Source: Bacteroidota bacterium (lineage in GTDB: Bacteria; Bacteroidota; Bacteroidia; Bacteroidales; FEN-979). Taken from it: 64,000 bases of DNA. The position numbers and the translations under genes are program-made. The notes under the pieces are model-generated. The model had not been told where the DNA came from, did no database searches, and was given only the letters and a program-made list of their open reading frames with translations. This document shows positions 27,877-36,180 of this stretch, in pieces. Numbering within the stretch: the stretch's first letter is position 1; every line of letters begins with the position of its first letter. The stretch is from the NCBI GenBank assembly GCA_026391735.1, contig JAPLDL010000015.1, positions 1 through 64,000 of the forward strand, in the 5' to 3' direction.

Positions 27877-29211
27877 ATGGAAATTCTTTTTGAGAACATC
27901 CTGATCTATTCTATTGTTTTTATTTTTTGCCTTATGGTCGTGATCCTGTATTTACGAAGGCAGAAGAAAAACTCAAAAATCGTAGAAGAAAAGATATTAA
28001 AAGCAAAGGAGGAAGGTTTATATGAACCTGTATCCCTGCATCCTGTGGTAGATGAGAATACCTGCATTCAAACCGGGGCTTGTATTTCGGCTTGTCCCGA
28101 AAAAGACATCCTGGGGATAAGGAACGGGAAGGCTACCACCATCAATGCTTCTCATTGTATAGGGCACGGGGCCTGTTTTCATGCCTGCCCCACACAGGCG
28201 ATCACATTATGTATAGGAACGGAAAAACGCGGTGTTGACCTGCCTCATATAAACTATAATTTTGAAACCAATATCCCGGGAATTTATATTGCAGGTGAAT
28301 TAGGCGGAATGGGGTTGATCAAGAATGCTGTTGAGCAGGGAAGGCAGGCTGTTGAAAATATTGTAAAAGCAGGAAAAAAACAGCATAAGGCATCGTATGA
28401 CCTTATTATTGTCGGGGCTGGGCCGGCCGGTATCTCAGCAACACTGAATGCCAAAAAACACAACCTCAAATGTCTTACTTTGGACCAGGACACCCTTGGC
28501 GGTACCGTTTTCTCTTTTCCCAGGTCGAAGATCGTGATGACATCCCCATTGGACCTTCCGCTTTACGGGAAGGTGAAGCTTTACGAGACCAGCAAATCGG
28601 AACTTCTGGATTTATGGAAGACTGTTCTTCAGAAAAATGATCTCACAATTATCGAAAACTCAAAAGTTGAGGTGATTGTGCCTGAGGACGGGCATTTCAG
28701 GGTTGAGACGCTGAATGGGGACAAGTATACTTCCCGCTTTGTATTGCTTGCAATCGGCAGAAGGGGGACACCCAGGAAGTTGAACATACCCGGGGAAGAA
28801 CTTGAAAAAGTAGCTTACCGCTTGCTGGAGCCTGAGATAATCAGCGAAAAAAATATCATGGTTGTAGGAGGAGGAGATTCAGCCATAGAATCAGCGCTTC
28901 TACTTGCTCCTCAGAATAAAGTGGTACTTTCATACAGGGGAGATGCATTTAGCCGCATTAAACCAATGAATAAGGAAAGGATACAAGAAGCAATGGAGCA
29001 GGGCCTGATTGATGTTAAGTTGAATACCAACCTTCTTTCTATTGAAAAGGACGAGGTTATATTGGCATCTGGTGAGGGAGGGGAGAAGACAAGGCTTAAA
29101 AATGACCTTGTTTATGTTTTTGCTGGTGGAGAGCTGCCTACGCAGTTTCTGATGAAGATAGGATTACAAATAACAAAGAAATTCGGTGAAGCAATGCTGA
29201 AGCACAAATAG
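27877..29211 (+). CDS. Membrane-anchored Fe-S/FAD oxidoreductase with two three-Cys ferredoxin motifs
   Basis: This 444-residue protein has an N-terminal membrane anchor (residues ~7-27). Two ferredoxin-like motifs follow: CIQTGACISACP (C63, C69, C73) and CIGHGACFHACP (C94, C100, C104). Each lacks the second Cys of CxxCxxCxxxCP; Thr and His take its place. A GIYIAGE-type FAD segment lies at 135-150, then a full thioredoxin-reductase-like domain with IIVGAGPAG (177-185) and VVGGGDSAIESALLLA, the NAD(P)-binding turn. It could link NAD(P)H or a soluble donor to the membrane cytochrome. The FAD segment normally found at the C terminus of such enzymes stands before the N-terminal dinucleotide fold, suggesting circular permutation. 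The operon position between cytochrome b and multiheme c supports an electron-entry role. Confidence 0.82.
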   Translation: MEILFENILIYSIVFIFCLMVVILYLRRQKKNSKIVEEKILKAKEEGLYEPVSLHPVVDENTCIQTGACISACPEKDILGIRNGKATTINASHCIGHGACFHACPTQAITLCIGTEKRGVDLPHINYNFETNIPGIYIAGELGGMGLIKNAVEQGRQAVENIVKAGKKQHKASYDLIIVGAGPAGISATLNAKKHNLKCLTLDQDTLGGTVFSFPRSKIVMTSPLDLPLYGKVKLYETSKSELLDLWKTVLQKNDLTIIENSKVEVIVPEDGHFRVETLNGDKYTSRFVLLAIGRRGTPRKLNIPGEELEKVAYRLLEPEIISEKNIMVVGGGDSAIESALLLAPQNKVVLSYRGDAFSRIKPMNKERIQEAMEQGLIDVKLNTNLLSIEKDEVILASGEGGEKTRLKNDLVYVFAGGELPTQFLMKIGLQITKKFGEAMLKHK

Positions 29212-29259
29212 TTTGTGCTGGTGTAAAGCAAGGCCGGGTTTACTCAATACCATCACTGA

Positions 29260-30849
29260 ATGAGGAGAATATTTTTTGTAAATATTTTCTTTTGCATGCT
29301 GATTTCCGCATTCCGGGTAATCGCGCAGATCTCACCCGGCCAGCTGGCTTCGGTGCATTCGAAGCTGGAAGGCATTTCCAACTGCACCCATTGCCATACC
29401 CTGGGCGACAAGGTCACAAATGACAAATGCCTGTCCTGCCATAAGGAGCTTAAAACCAGTCTTGATCTTAACAAAGGGTATCATGTGTCAAAGGAAGTCA
29501 AAGGGAAGAACTGTACTTCCTGCCATAGCGATCATCATGGCCTGAACTTCCAGATCATACGTTTCGACAAGGATAAATTCAATCACAGCCTTACCGGGTT
29601 CGAACTGTCGGGAGCGCATGCTAAGAAAACCTGCAAGGATTGCCATAAGGCGGAGTTCATCACGAACGGCATGATCAAAGCCAAAAAGTTCACCTACCTC
29701 GGACTGAATACAAACTGTTTGCCCTGCCATACCGATTATCATCAGAAAACAATTACAGCTCCTTGCCGCAACTGTCACGGGGACGATGCCTTCAAACCTG
29801 CCTCTAGGTTCAATCATGCCACGACTAAATTCCCCCTTCAGGGCATGCACCAAACGGTTCCCTGCCTGAAATGCCATCCGGTGACTGTTACCAATAATAT
29901 TAAATTCCAGAAGTTTACCGGTGTGCAATTTAAGCAATGTTCAAACTGCCATACCGATCCGCACCACGGACAGTTCGGACTGAATTGCATGTCGTGCCAT
30001 TCCGAAGCATCCTTTCATACGGTTAAGGGGATCAGCAATTTTGATCATTCAAAAACAAAATATCCTCTTGAGAACAAACACCTTGCGGTCCCCTGCAAAT
30101 CCTGCCATAAAACCAATGTCACCGATCCTGTAAGGCACAGCCATTGCACCGACTGCCATATCGATTATCATTACGGGCAATTCGCAAAACAAGGGGTGGT
30201 GGCCGATTGTTCAGGTTGTCATACGACCAAAGGCTTTACCGCGACTTCATTTACGATTGATCAGCATAATGCAGCGAACTTCAGGCTGGAGGGCGCTCAT
30301 CTTGCAACCCCATGCATTGCCTGCCATAAGAAACAGGAAAAGTGGAGTTTCAGGCAGATCGGTATCCAGTGTGCCGATTGCCACAAGGATATTCATGATG
30401 CCTTCATCAATACAAAATATTACCCCGATAAAAATTGCAAAGTATGTCATAATACTTCTCGATGGGGCGATGTGAGCTTTGACCATTCCCAAACCAAGTT
30501 TGCCATTTCAGGTCCTCATGCAACCTTAAGCTGTCGTGCCTGTCATTTTAAGAAGGATAGCACAGGCATAGTCTACCAGCAGTTTGCCGATATGTCGGCC
30601 AACTGTTCTGGTTGTCATAAAGATAACCATAACAGGCAGTTTGAATCTAATGGAGTAACCGATTGCCTGCGCTGCCATAATGCAAACCTGTGGAAGATCG
30701 CGAATTTTGATCATAATAGAACGGCATTTAAGCTCGACGGGAAACATCAGAATGTTCCCTGTGCCAAATGCCATAAAACGGTAACGGAACAGAATATTAC
30801 GTTTGTGCTTTATAAAATAAAGAATACAAGATGCGAAAATTGTCATTAA
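29260..30849 (+). CDS. Multiheme c-type cytochrome with 20 CXXCH motifs
   Basis: This 529-residue protein has a signal peptide (MRRIFFVNIFFCMLISAFRV) and 20 CXXCH heme-attachment motifs counted by eye, about one per 26 residues. Typical ones are CTHCHTLGDK and CKSCHKTNV; the last, CENCH, is the final five residues of the protein. Many hemes have the class III-like distal-His pattern FDHxxTxFxLxGxHxxxxCxxCH. This modular layout recurs at least six times (for example FNHATTKFPLQGMHQTVPC and FDHSKTKYPLENKHLAVPC). It is most likely periplasmic and able to wire the inner membrane to the outer membrane. The stop codon overlaps the next gene by 19 bases. No membrane helix apart from the signal is visible. 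Confidence 0.92.
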   Translation: MRRIFFVNIFFCMLISAFRVIAQISPGQLASVHSKLEGISNCTHCHTLGDKVTNDKCLSCHKELKTSLDLNKGYHVSKEVKGKNCTSCHSDHHGLNFQIIRFDKDKFNHSLTGFELSGAHAKKTCKDCHKAEFITNGMIKAKKFTYLGLNTNCLPCHTDYHQKTITAPCRNCHGDDAFKPASRFNHATTKFPLQGMHQTVPCLKCHPVTVTNNIKFQKFTGVQFKQCSNCHTDPHHGQFGLNCMSCHSEASFHTVKGISNFDHSKTKYPLENKHLAVPCKSCHKTNVTDPVRHSHCTDCHIDYHYGQFAKQGVVADCSGCHTTKGFTATSFTIDQHNAANFRLEGAHLATPCIACHKKQEKWSFRQIGIQCADCHKDIHDAFINTKYYPDKNCKVCHNTSRWGDVSFDHSQTKFAISGPHATLSCRACHFKKDSTGIVYQQFADMSANCSGCHKDNHNRQFESNGVTDCLRCHNANLWKIANFDHNRTAFKLDGKHQNVPCAKCHKTVTEQNITFVLYKIKNTRCENCH

Positions 30850-33245
30850 TCATCCTGCTTGTGCCGGTGTTTTCTCTTTTGGCTTTAAGGCTGATGGCTG
30901 ATTCCCCGCACGGCAAAGATTTCAAACTCAGCTGCGATCTTTGTCATAGTTCAAAAGGGTGGACGTTCGATAAATCCATCTATGCTTTCGATCATAATAA
31001 AACGGCAATGCCCCTTACAGGCCAGCACCAGGTGATCAATTGCAGGCAATGCCATAAAAGCCTTGTATTCTCTGAAGCCAAAACAGCCTGCGCCGAATGT
31101 CATACCGATATGCATTACCAGACTGTTGGCCCCGACTGCGGAAGGTGCCATACTACGAACGCATGGATCGTTGAAAATATCACGGAGATGCACCAGAAAA
31201 GCAGGTTCCCTCTGGTTGGCCCTCATTACATATCAGACTGTTCACGCTGCCATCCCTCGGCTTCCCTCCTCAGATTTGAGCCCCAGGGTGTGGAATGTTA
31301 CGACTGCCATGCAAAAGATTACAATGCGACCACCAAACCCAATCATGTGACCGGAGGATATTCCAAGAATTGCAGTGAATGCCATTCCCTTTTCGGGTTT
31401 ACCTGGACTACCACCAATATTAATCATGACTTTTTCCCGCTTACCAACGGCCATGCAATAGGTGACTGCGGACAATGTCACGTGAACGGGAATTATACGA
31501 ATATTTCAAAAGAATGCGTCTCCTGCCATCAGTCCAATTACAATGCCACAACCAATCCGAATCATGTGACAGCCAGTTTTCCGACGACTTGCAGTGATTG
31601 CCATACTACCAATCCTGGATGGAAACCCGCAACATTTACGTCTCATGACGCACAGTTCTTCCCTGTCTATTCAGGGAAGCATGCCGGAACCTGGAGCTCC
31701 TGTTCCGACTGTCATACAACACCCGGCAGTCTTAAAACCTTCAGCTGTATCGATTGCCACGCACACAACCAGCCCGATATGGACAGCAAGCATAACGGGG
31801 TAGGCGGATATACTTATGCAAGCTTACCTTGTTATGAATGCCATCCTACAGGTTCCGTTTCCGGAGCATATAATCATAATAACGGGATATTCCCTCTCAC
31901 AGGAGCTCATATCACAACACCTTGCGGCCAGTGTCATACAAATGGCTTCCAGGGAACTCCAACAGACTGTCTTGCATGCCACCAGACAAACTACAATGCA
32001 ACCACCAATCCGAACCATCAGTCGTTAGGGATACCAACCACCTGCGCTGTTTGTCATACCACAAATCCGGGCTGGAAACCGGCAACCTATCCGCAGCATG
32101 ATGCCCAGTTCTTCCCGGTTTATTCCGGCAAGCATGCTGGAACCTGGACGGCATGTTCCGAATGTCATACAACCCAGGGCAATTATGCCACCTTCAGCTG
32201 TATCGACTGCCATACCCATAATAAGACTGATATGGATAATGGTCATAGCGGAGTCGGCGGGTATGTTTATGCCAGTTTATATTGTTATGAATGTCATCCC
32301 ACCGGATCCGTTTCCGGAGCATTCAACCATAATAACGGAGGGTTCCCGCTCACCGGGGCTCATCTGACCACTCCCTGCAATCAATGCCATGCCAATGGAT
32401 TCCATGGTACCCCCACCGAATGTTCTGCCTGCCATCAGACTAATTACAATGGTACAACGAATCCTAATCACACGGCCAAAAACATTCCGAATACCTGTGC
32501 CACCTGCCATACCACAACACCGGGTTGGAAACCGGCAACTTTCCCCATACATGGCAATTACTATGCACTGACCGGAGCCCATACCACCGTAGCTTGTGTT
32601 ACATGTCATAACGGCAATTACGTGAATCCCCCGAATACCTGCGTGGGATGCCACCAGGCAAACTACAACCAGACCACCAACCCGAACCATGTCAGTCTTG
32701 GGATCCCTACGAACTGTGACAACTGCCATACTCCCACACCGGGGTGGAAACCTGCAACATTCCCTATTCACAACAACTATTACGTGTTGCAGGGGGCTCA
32801 TACGACCCTCGCATGCGCTACCTGTCATAACGGAGTGTATAACGGGAGTGCGCCGAATACCTGCGTGGGATGCCATTTGTCAAACTACAATTCGACCACC
32901 AACCCTAACCATGTCACGGCCGGCTTCCCAACCGACTGTGCTTCATGTCATTCCCAAACGGCCTGGTCACCCTCGACATTCAATCATGACGGACAGTATT
33001 TCCCTATCTATTCTGGGCATCACCAGGGCCGTTGGACCTTGTGTTCCGATTGTCACCCTACCGCAAGCAATTTTCAGGTATTTACATGCACTACATCCTG
33101 TCATCCCCAGTCCTCAACGAATAATAATCACCAGGGTGTTTCAGGTTACTCATATAACAGCGCTTCCTGTTACAGTTGCCATCCCACGGGAAGCACAGGA
33201 GGCAAACTGATGAGGATCCCGGATAATCCCAAACGCAAAGAATAG
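30831..33245 (+). CDS. Giant multiheme c-type cytochrome (30 CXXCH plus one CX3CH)
   Basis: This 804-residue protein has a signal peptide at about residues 1-23, then 30 CXXCH motifs and one CTTSCH (CX3CH) near residue ~760. The core is a tandem array: units of ~151 residues start at F202, F354 and F505 with FPLTxxH and carry six hemes each, including CxQCH, CxACHQxNYN, HTTxPGWKPAT, CIDCH and CYECHPTGSVSGA. The third unit has degenerated into ~68-residue three-heme sub-repeats. The odd CX3CH aligns with the CIDCH of the repeats, so it is a one-residue insertion at a repeat heme site. It ends in a charged tail. The protein is probably at or beyond the outer membrane, supplying an extracellular or barrel-inserted heme wire. 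It is followed after five bases by the barrel gene. Confidence 0.92.
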   Translation: MRKLSLIILLVPVFSLLALRLMADSPHGKDFKLSCDLCHSSKGWTFDKSIYAFDHNKTAMPLTGQHQVINCRQCHKSLVFSEAKTACAECHTDMHYQTVGPDCGRCHTTNAWIVENITEMHQKSRFPLVGPHYISDCSRCHPSASLLRFEPQGVECYDCHAKDYNATTKPNHVTGGYSKNCSECHSLFGFTWTTTNINHDFFPLTNGHAIGDCGQCHVNGNYTNISKECVSCHQSNYNATTNPNHVTASFPTTCSDCHTTNPGWKPATFTSHDAQFFPVYSGKHAGTWSSCSDCHTTPGSLKTFSCIDCHAHNQPDMDSKHNGVGGYTYASLPCYECHPTGSVSGAYNHNNGIFPLTGAHITTPCGQCHTNGFQGTPTDCLACHQTNYNATTNPNHQSLGIPTTCAVCHTTNPGWKPATYPQHDAQFFPVYSGKHAGTWTACSECHTTQGNYATFSCIDCHTHNKTDMDNGHSGVGGYVYASLYCYECHPTGSVSGAFNHNNGGFPLTGAHLTTPCNQCHANGFHGTPTECSACHQTNYNGTTNPNHTAKNIPNTCATCHTTTPGWKPATFPIHGNYYALTGAHTTVACVTCHNGNYVNPPNTCVGCHQANYNQTTNPNHVSLGIPTNCDNCHTPTPGWKPATFPIHNNYYVLQGAHTTLACATCHNGVYNGSAPNTCVGCHLSNYNSTTNPNHVTAGFPTDCASCHSQTAWSPSTFNHDGQYFPIYSGHHQGRWTLCSDCHPTASNFQVFTCTTSCHPQSSTNNNHQGVSGYSYNSASCYSCHPTGSTGGKLMRIPDNPKRKE

Positions 33246-33249
33246 ACTG

Positions 33250-34899
33250 ATGAGATACCTGCTGCCTTTCCTTCTGTTTTTCTTTTCAGCTTTGGTCCTG
33301 ATGGGCCAGAATGCTGCTGTCGAAGAAGGCACGGTATCTTATCTCAGTTCCCAGAGCATCTATGTAAAGTTTGAATCTACCAGGAATATCAAGGCAGGGG
33401 ATACCTTGTTTATTTTGAAGGGTGAAAAGCAGGTCCCATCAATGGTCGTGAAGGACCTCTCATCCATTTCCTGTGTTTGTATCCCGATTGGGACCAAAAG
33501 TCTTGCTGTTGGTGACAAAGTTACTTTCAGGCCCCGCTCTGCCATAGTTCCTAAGCCTGAGACCACTGCTCCTCCATCCGCAGTAGTTCAAACTGAGAAA
33601 AAACCCGATTCGGTTGCTGCCAGCCCTGTCATTGCAGGTACTCCGGCCCAGGAGAATCCAAAGCCAAAAACAACCAGGCAATCTATTCACGGGTTTTTCG
33701 GATTAGCCTCCTATACCGATTTCTCCAGCAATTCTTCTACTTCCCAGCGGATGAGATACACCTTTTCGTTCATGGGCAGGAACCTGGGCAACACAAACCT
33801 TTCGGCAGAGGTTTATATGTCATTCAATCACAGTAACACGAACTGGAGCGAAATCCAGTCGGATGTCTTTAACGGGCTCAAAGTGTACAACCTGAACCTG
33901 AATTATGACTTCGGGACAAAGGCAAGCCTGCTTCTCGGCCGTAAGATAAACCCCAAGCTTTCAAATATGGGAGCTAATGATGGATTGCAGTTCGAGCTGA
34001 AGTTCAAACCAATAACCATCGGGCTGATTGCAGGTTTCAGGCCCGATTATACTGACTACAGCTTTAATGCCAGCCTGTTTCAATTCGGGGCCTATCTCTA
34101 TAATGAAACCCGGGCAAAGACTGGGCGCACCATGCAAACCACCCTGGCCTTTATCAACCAGACCAATAACTGGAATACCGACCGCCGGTTTATTTATCTT
34201 CAGCATGTGAATGCCCTTGCTAAAAACCTTGTATTCTTCGGTTCAGCTGAAATGGATCTTTACAGGGTCGTTTTTAATCAACCCGACAGCACGTATACTT
34301 CGAGCAATACGTTTAACCTGACGAACCTGTATGTTTCGTTGAATTACCGGGTCATCAAGCAGCTCAGCCTGTCGTTCTCATACAGTGCCAGGCAGAATGT
34401 GATCTATTACGAGACCTACAAGAGCCTTTTGGATAAGCTTACCGATCCCCAGACCCTCCAGGGGTTTACACTTCAGGCTGTTGTGAGGCCTGTGAACAAA
34501 CTGGCTATTGGTTTGACGGGAGGTTACCGTTTTGAAAAAGCCGATCCCAAGCCAAGCAAGAATTTTTACGGATATGTCACTTATTCCCAGATCCCGGGCA
34601 TTAATGTTGCAGCCACAGCCACAGTGACCATTTTGCAGACCAGCTATATCAACGGGAATATATATGGGATAGGTCTGTCGAAGGACCTGGTTGCCGGCAA
34701 GCTCTTTGCAGGTATTACTTACAGGTATACCGACTACAGTTTCTATAGCAACGAAATGAAGACTCTTCAGAATGTGGGAGAAATTGACCTGAGCTGGAGG
34801 ATCTGGAAAAAATTCTCTATGTCGTTGTACTATGAGGGAACTTTTGAAGGGTCAAGCCAGTACAACCGCATCTATGCCCAACTAAACCTGGGATTTTAA
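33250..34899 (+). CDS. Outer-membrane beta-barrel of the cytochrome operon
   Basis: This 549-residue protein has a signal peptide (LLPFLLFFFSALVLMG) and an N-terminal soluble part (residues ~22-90, SH3/OB-like strands). A Pro/Lys/Thr-rich linker follows (~100-150). From ~155 on there is alternating hydrophobic-polar strand sequence with many aromatic girdles (LSLSFSYSARQNVIYYE; FAGITYRYTDYSFYS), ending in a terminal Phe (LNLGF), the usual last residue of outer-membrane barrels. It is probably the porin sheath that lets a cytochrome cross the outer membrane, as MtrB-like proteins do. I cannot show homology to MtrB from sequence alone. The stop and the next ATG share one base (TAATG at 34897-34901), so the next gene is translationally coupled. 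Confidence 0.82.
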   Translation: MRYLLPFLLFFFSALVLMGQNAAVEEGTVSYLSSQSIYVKFESTRNIKAGDTLFILKGEKQVPSMVVKDLSSISCVCIPIGTKSLAVGDKVTFRPRSAIVPKPETTAPPSAVVQTEKKPDSVAASPVIAGTPAQENPKPKTTRQSIHGFFGLASYTDFSSNSSTSQRMRYTFSFMGRNLGNTNLSAEVYMSFNHSNTNWSEIQSDVFNGLKVYNLNLNYDFGTKASLLLGRKINPKLSNMGANDGLQFELKFKPITIGLIAGFRPDYTDYSFNASLFQFGAYLYNETRAKTGRTMQTTLAFINQTNNWNTDRRFIYLQHVNALAKNLVFFGSAEMDLYRVVFNQPDSTYTSSNTFNLTNLYVSLNYRVIKQLSLSFSYSARQNVIYYETYKSLLDKLTDPQTLQGFTLQAVVRPVNKLAIGLTGGYRFEKADPKPSKNFYGYVTYSQIPGINVAATATVTILQTSYINGNIYGIGLSKDLVAGKLFAGITYRYTDYSFYSNEMKTLQNVGEIDLSWRIWKKFSMSLYYEGTFEGSSQYNRIYAQLNLGF

Positions 34900-36170
34900 T
34901 GCACAGAAAATCGGATGTTATTATCGTTGGTGCAGGTCCTGCAGGAGTTTCCACCGCTTTTTGTCTTGGCAATTCAGGTTTGGAGGTAACTCTTATCGAT
35001 AAAGCCGTGTTTCCCCGTGAGAAAATCTGCGGGGATGGCCTGACCCTGGATGTAATAAATCAGCTTGCTCTTATTTCTGATGAGCTTGCCGCTTCATTCA
35101 GGGATTTTTCAGGTAAGCTGCCCTGTTACAGCGCTGAAATCTTTTCGCCCGATCACAGGCAGTTCAGCGTTGCCGTAAGGCCCCAGCAGGAAGAACGGCC
35201 CATGTACACCTGCCGCCGTTCAGGTTTCGACTACTTCCTTATTCAGCAGCTGAAGCAGTTCGGGAATGTAAGCATCTTTGAGAACTGCCATCCGCATTCA
35301 CTGGGTATTCAGGAAGAAAAAGTATTACTGGAAGCCGGGGAAGATACGTTTGAAGCGAAGATCATTATCGGCGCCGATGGGGTGAATTCCTTTGTCGCCC
35401 GGGAACTTGGCGTGACACGAATTACGAAGGAACATCAGTGTGTTGCCTTAAGGACCTATTACAAGGGTATACAACCACTTCGCGAAGGCAGTTTGATCGA
35501 GATGTACCTGCCCGAAGAAATACTCCCGGGGTATTTATGGATTTTCCATCTTGGCGACGGGAGCGCGAATGTAGGAGTAGGCATGCCCGCTACGGTGATC
35601 AACAGCAAAAAGATTAACCTTAAACAATGTTTTGAAGGACTGCTGATGACGGAGCCCCTTAAAAGCCGGCTTGAAGGCGCTTTGCGCCAGGAAGCAGTGC
35701 AAGGGTATACCATTCCGTTTGGCGGTCTCCGGCGGGAGATCTCAGGCAACAGGTTCCTGCTGGCGGGAGATGCTGCTTCCCTGGTCGACCCGATCACAGG
35801 AGAAGGTGTGGGAAATGCGATCAGGAGCGGAAGGGTAGCTGCCATGCATATCATAAAATGTTTTAAGGCGGATGATTTTTCAGGAATGTTTAACAAAGCC
35901 TATGAGGCTGAAATATATCGCAGGATGATGCCCGAATTCAGGTTTCATCTTAAGTTACGATCCTTATTGAATCACCCTTCGCTGCTTAATTACATTATCG
36001 GCTCGGCGGCAGATTATCCTTCGGTTGAAAGATCCCTTCAGCGGCTTATCTGGAATCTGAATGTCAATAAATTAGGCCCAAGAATCCGTTTGGTATTCAA
36101 TTTGATAACTATATTTACCCTGCAGAGATTATTTGCTTCGGTGTTCGGTCTGAAAAGAAAAAGAGCGTAA
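34899..36170 (+). CDS. Geranylgeranyl reductase-family FAD enzyme
   Basis: This 423-residue protein has the N-terminal FAD-binding motif VGAGPAGVSTAFCLG and the PREKICGDGLTLDVI region after it. GADGVNSFVA follows, then the second FAD motif GDAASLVDPITGEGVGNAIRSG. These are diagnostic of geranylgeranyl-reductase-type flavoproteins, which saturate isoprenoid double bonds in archaeal lipids, chlorophyll tails and menaquinone (MenJ). The last ~20 residues are hydrophobic (LVFNLITIFTLQRLF) and may sit on the membrane. The gene is coupled to the beta-barrel gene by a one-base overlap and followed 10 bases later by an isoprenoid-synthase-like gene. A role in reducing a prenyl chain, possibly a quinone or lipid used by the conduit, is inferred from that context. 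Confidence 0.82.
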   Translation: MHRKSDVIIVGAGPAGVSTAFCLGNSGLEVTLIDKAVFPREKICGDGLTLDVINQLALISDELAASFRDFSGKLPCYSAEIFSPDHRQFSVAVRPQQEERPMYTCRRSGFDYFLIQQLKQFGNVSIFENCHPHSLGIQEEKVLLEAGEDTFEAKIIIGADGVNSFVARELGVTRITKEHQCVALRTYYKGIQPLREGSLIEMYLPEEILPGYLWIFHLGDGSANVGVGMPATVINSKKINLKQCFEGLLMTEPLKSRLEGALRQEAVQGYTIPFGGLRREISGNRFLLAGDAASLVDPITGEGVGNAIRSGRVAAMHIIKCFKADDFSGMFNKAYEAEIYRRMMPEFRFHLKLRSLLNHPSLLNYIIGSAADYPSVERSLQRLIWNLNVNKLGPRIRLVFNLITIFTLQRLFASVFGLKRKRA

Positions 36171-36180
36171 TTTTATCCTG

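Noticed and set aside
29260..33245. CXXCH motifs as zinc-binding or chance
   Set aside because: Fifty regular motifs with signal peptides and distal His patterns in two adjacent genes leave c-type hemes as the only sensible reading.
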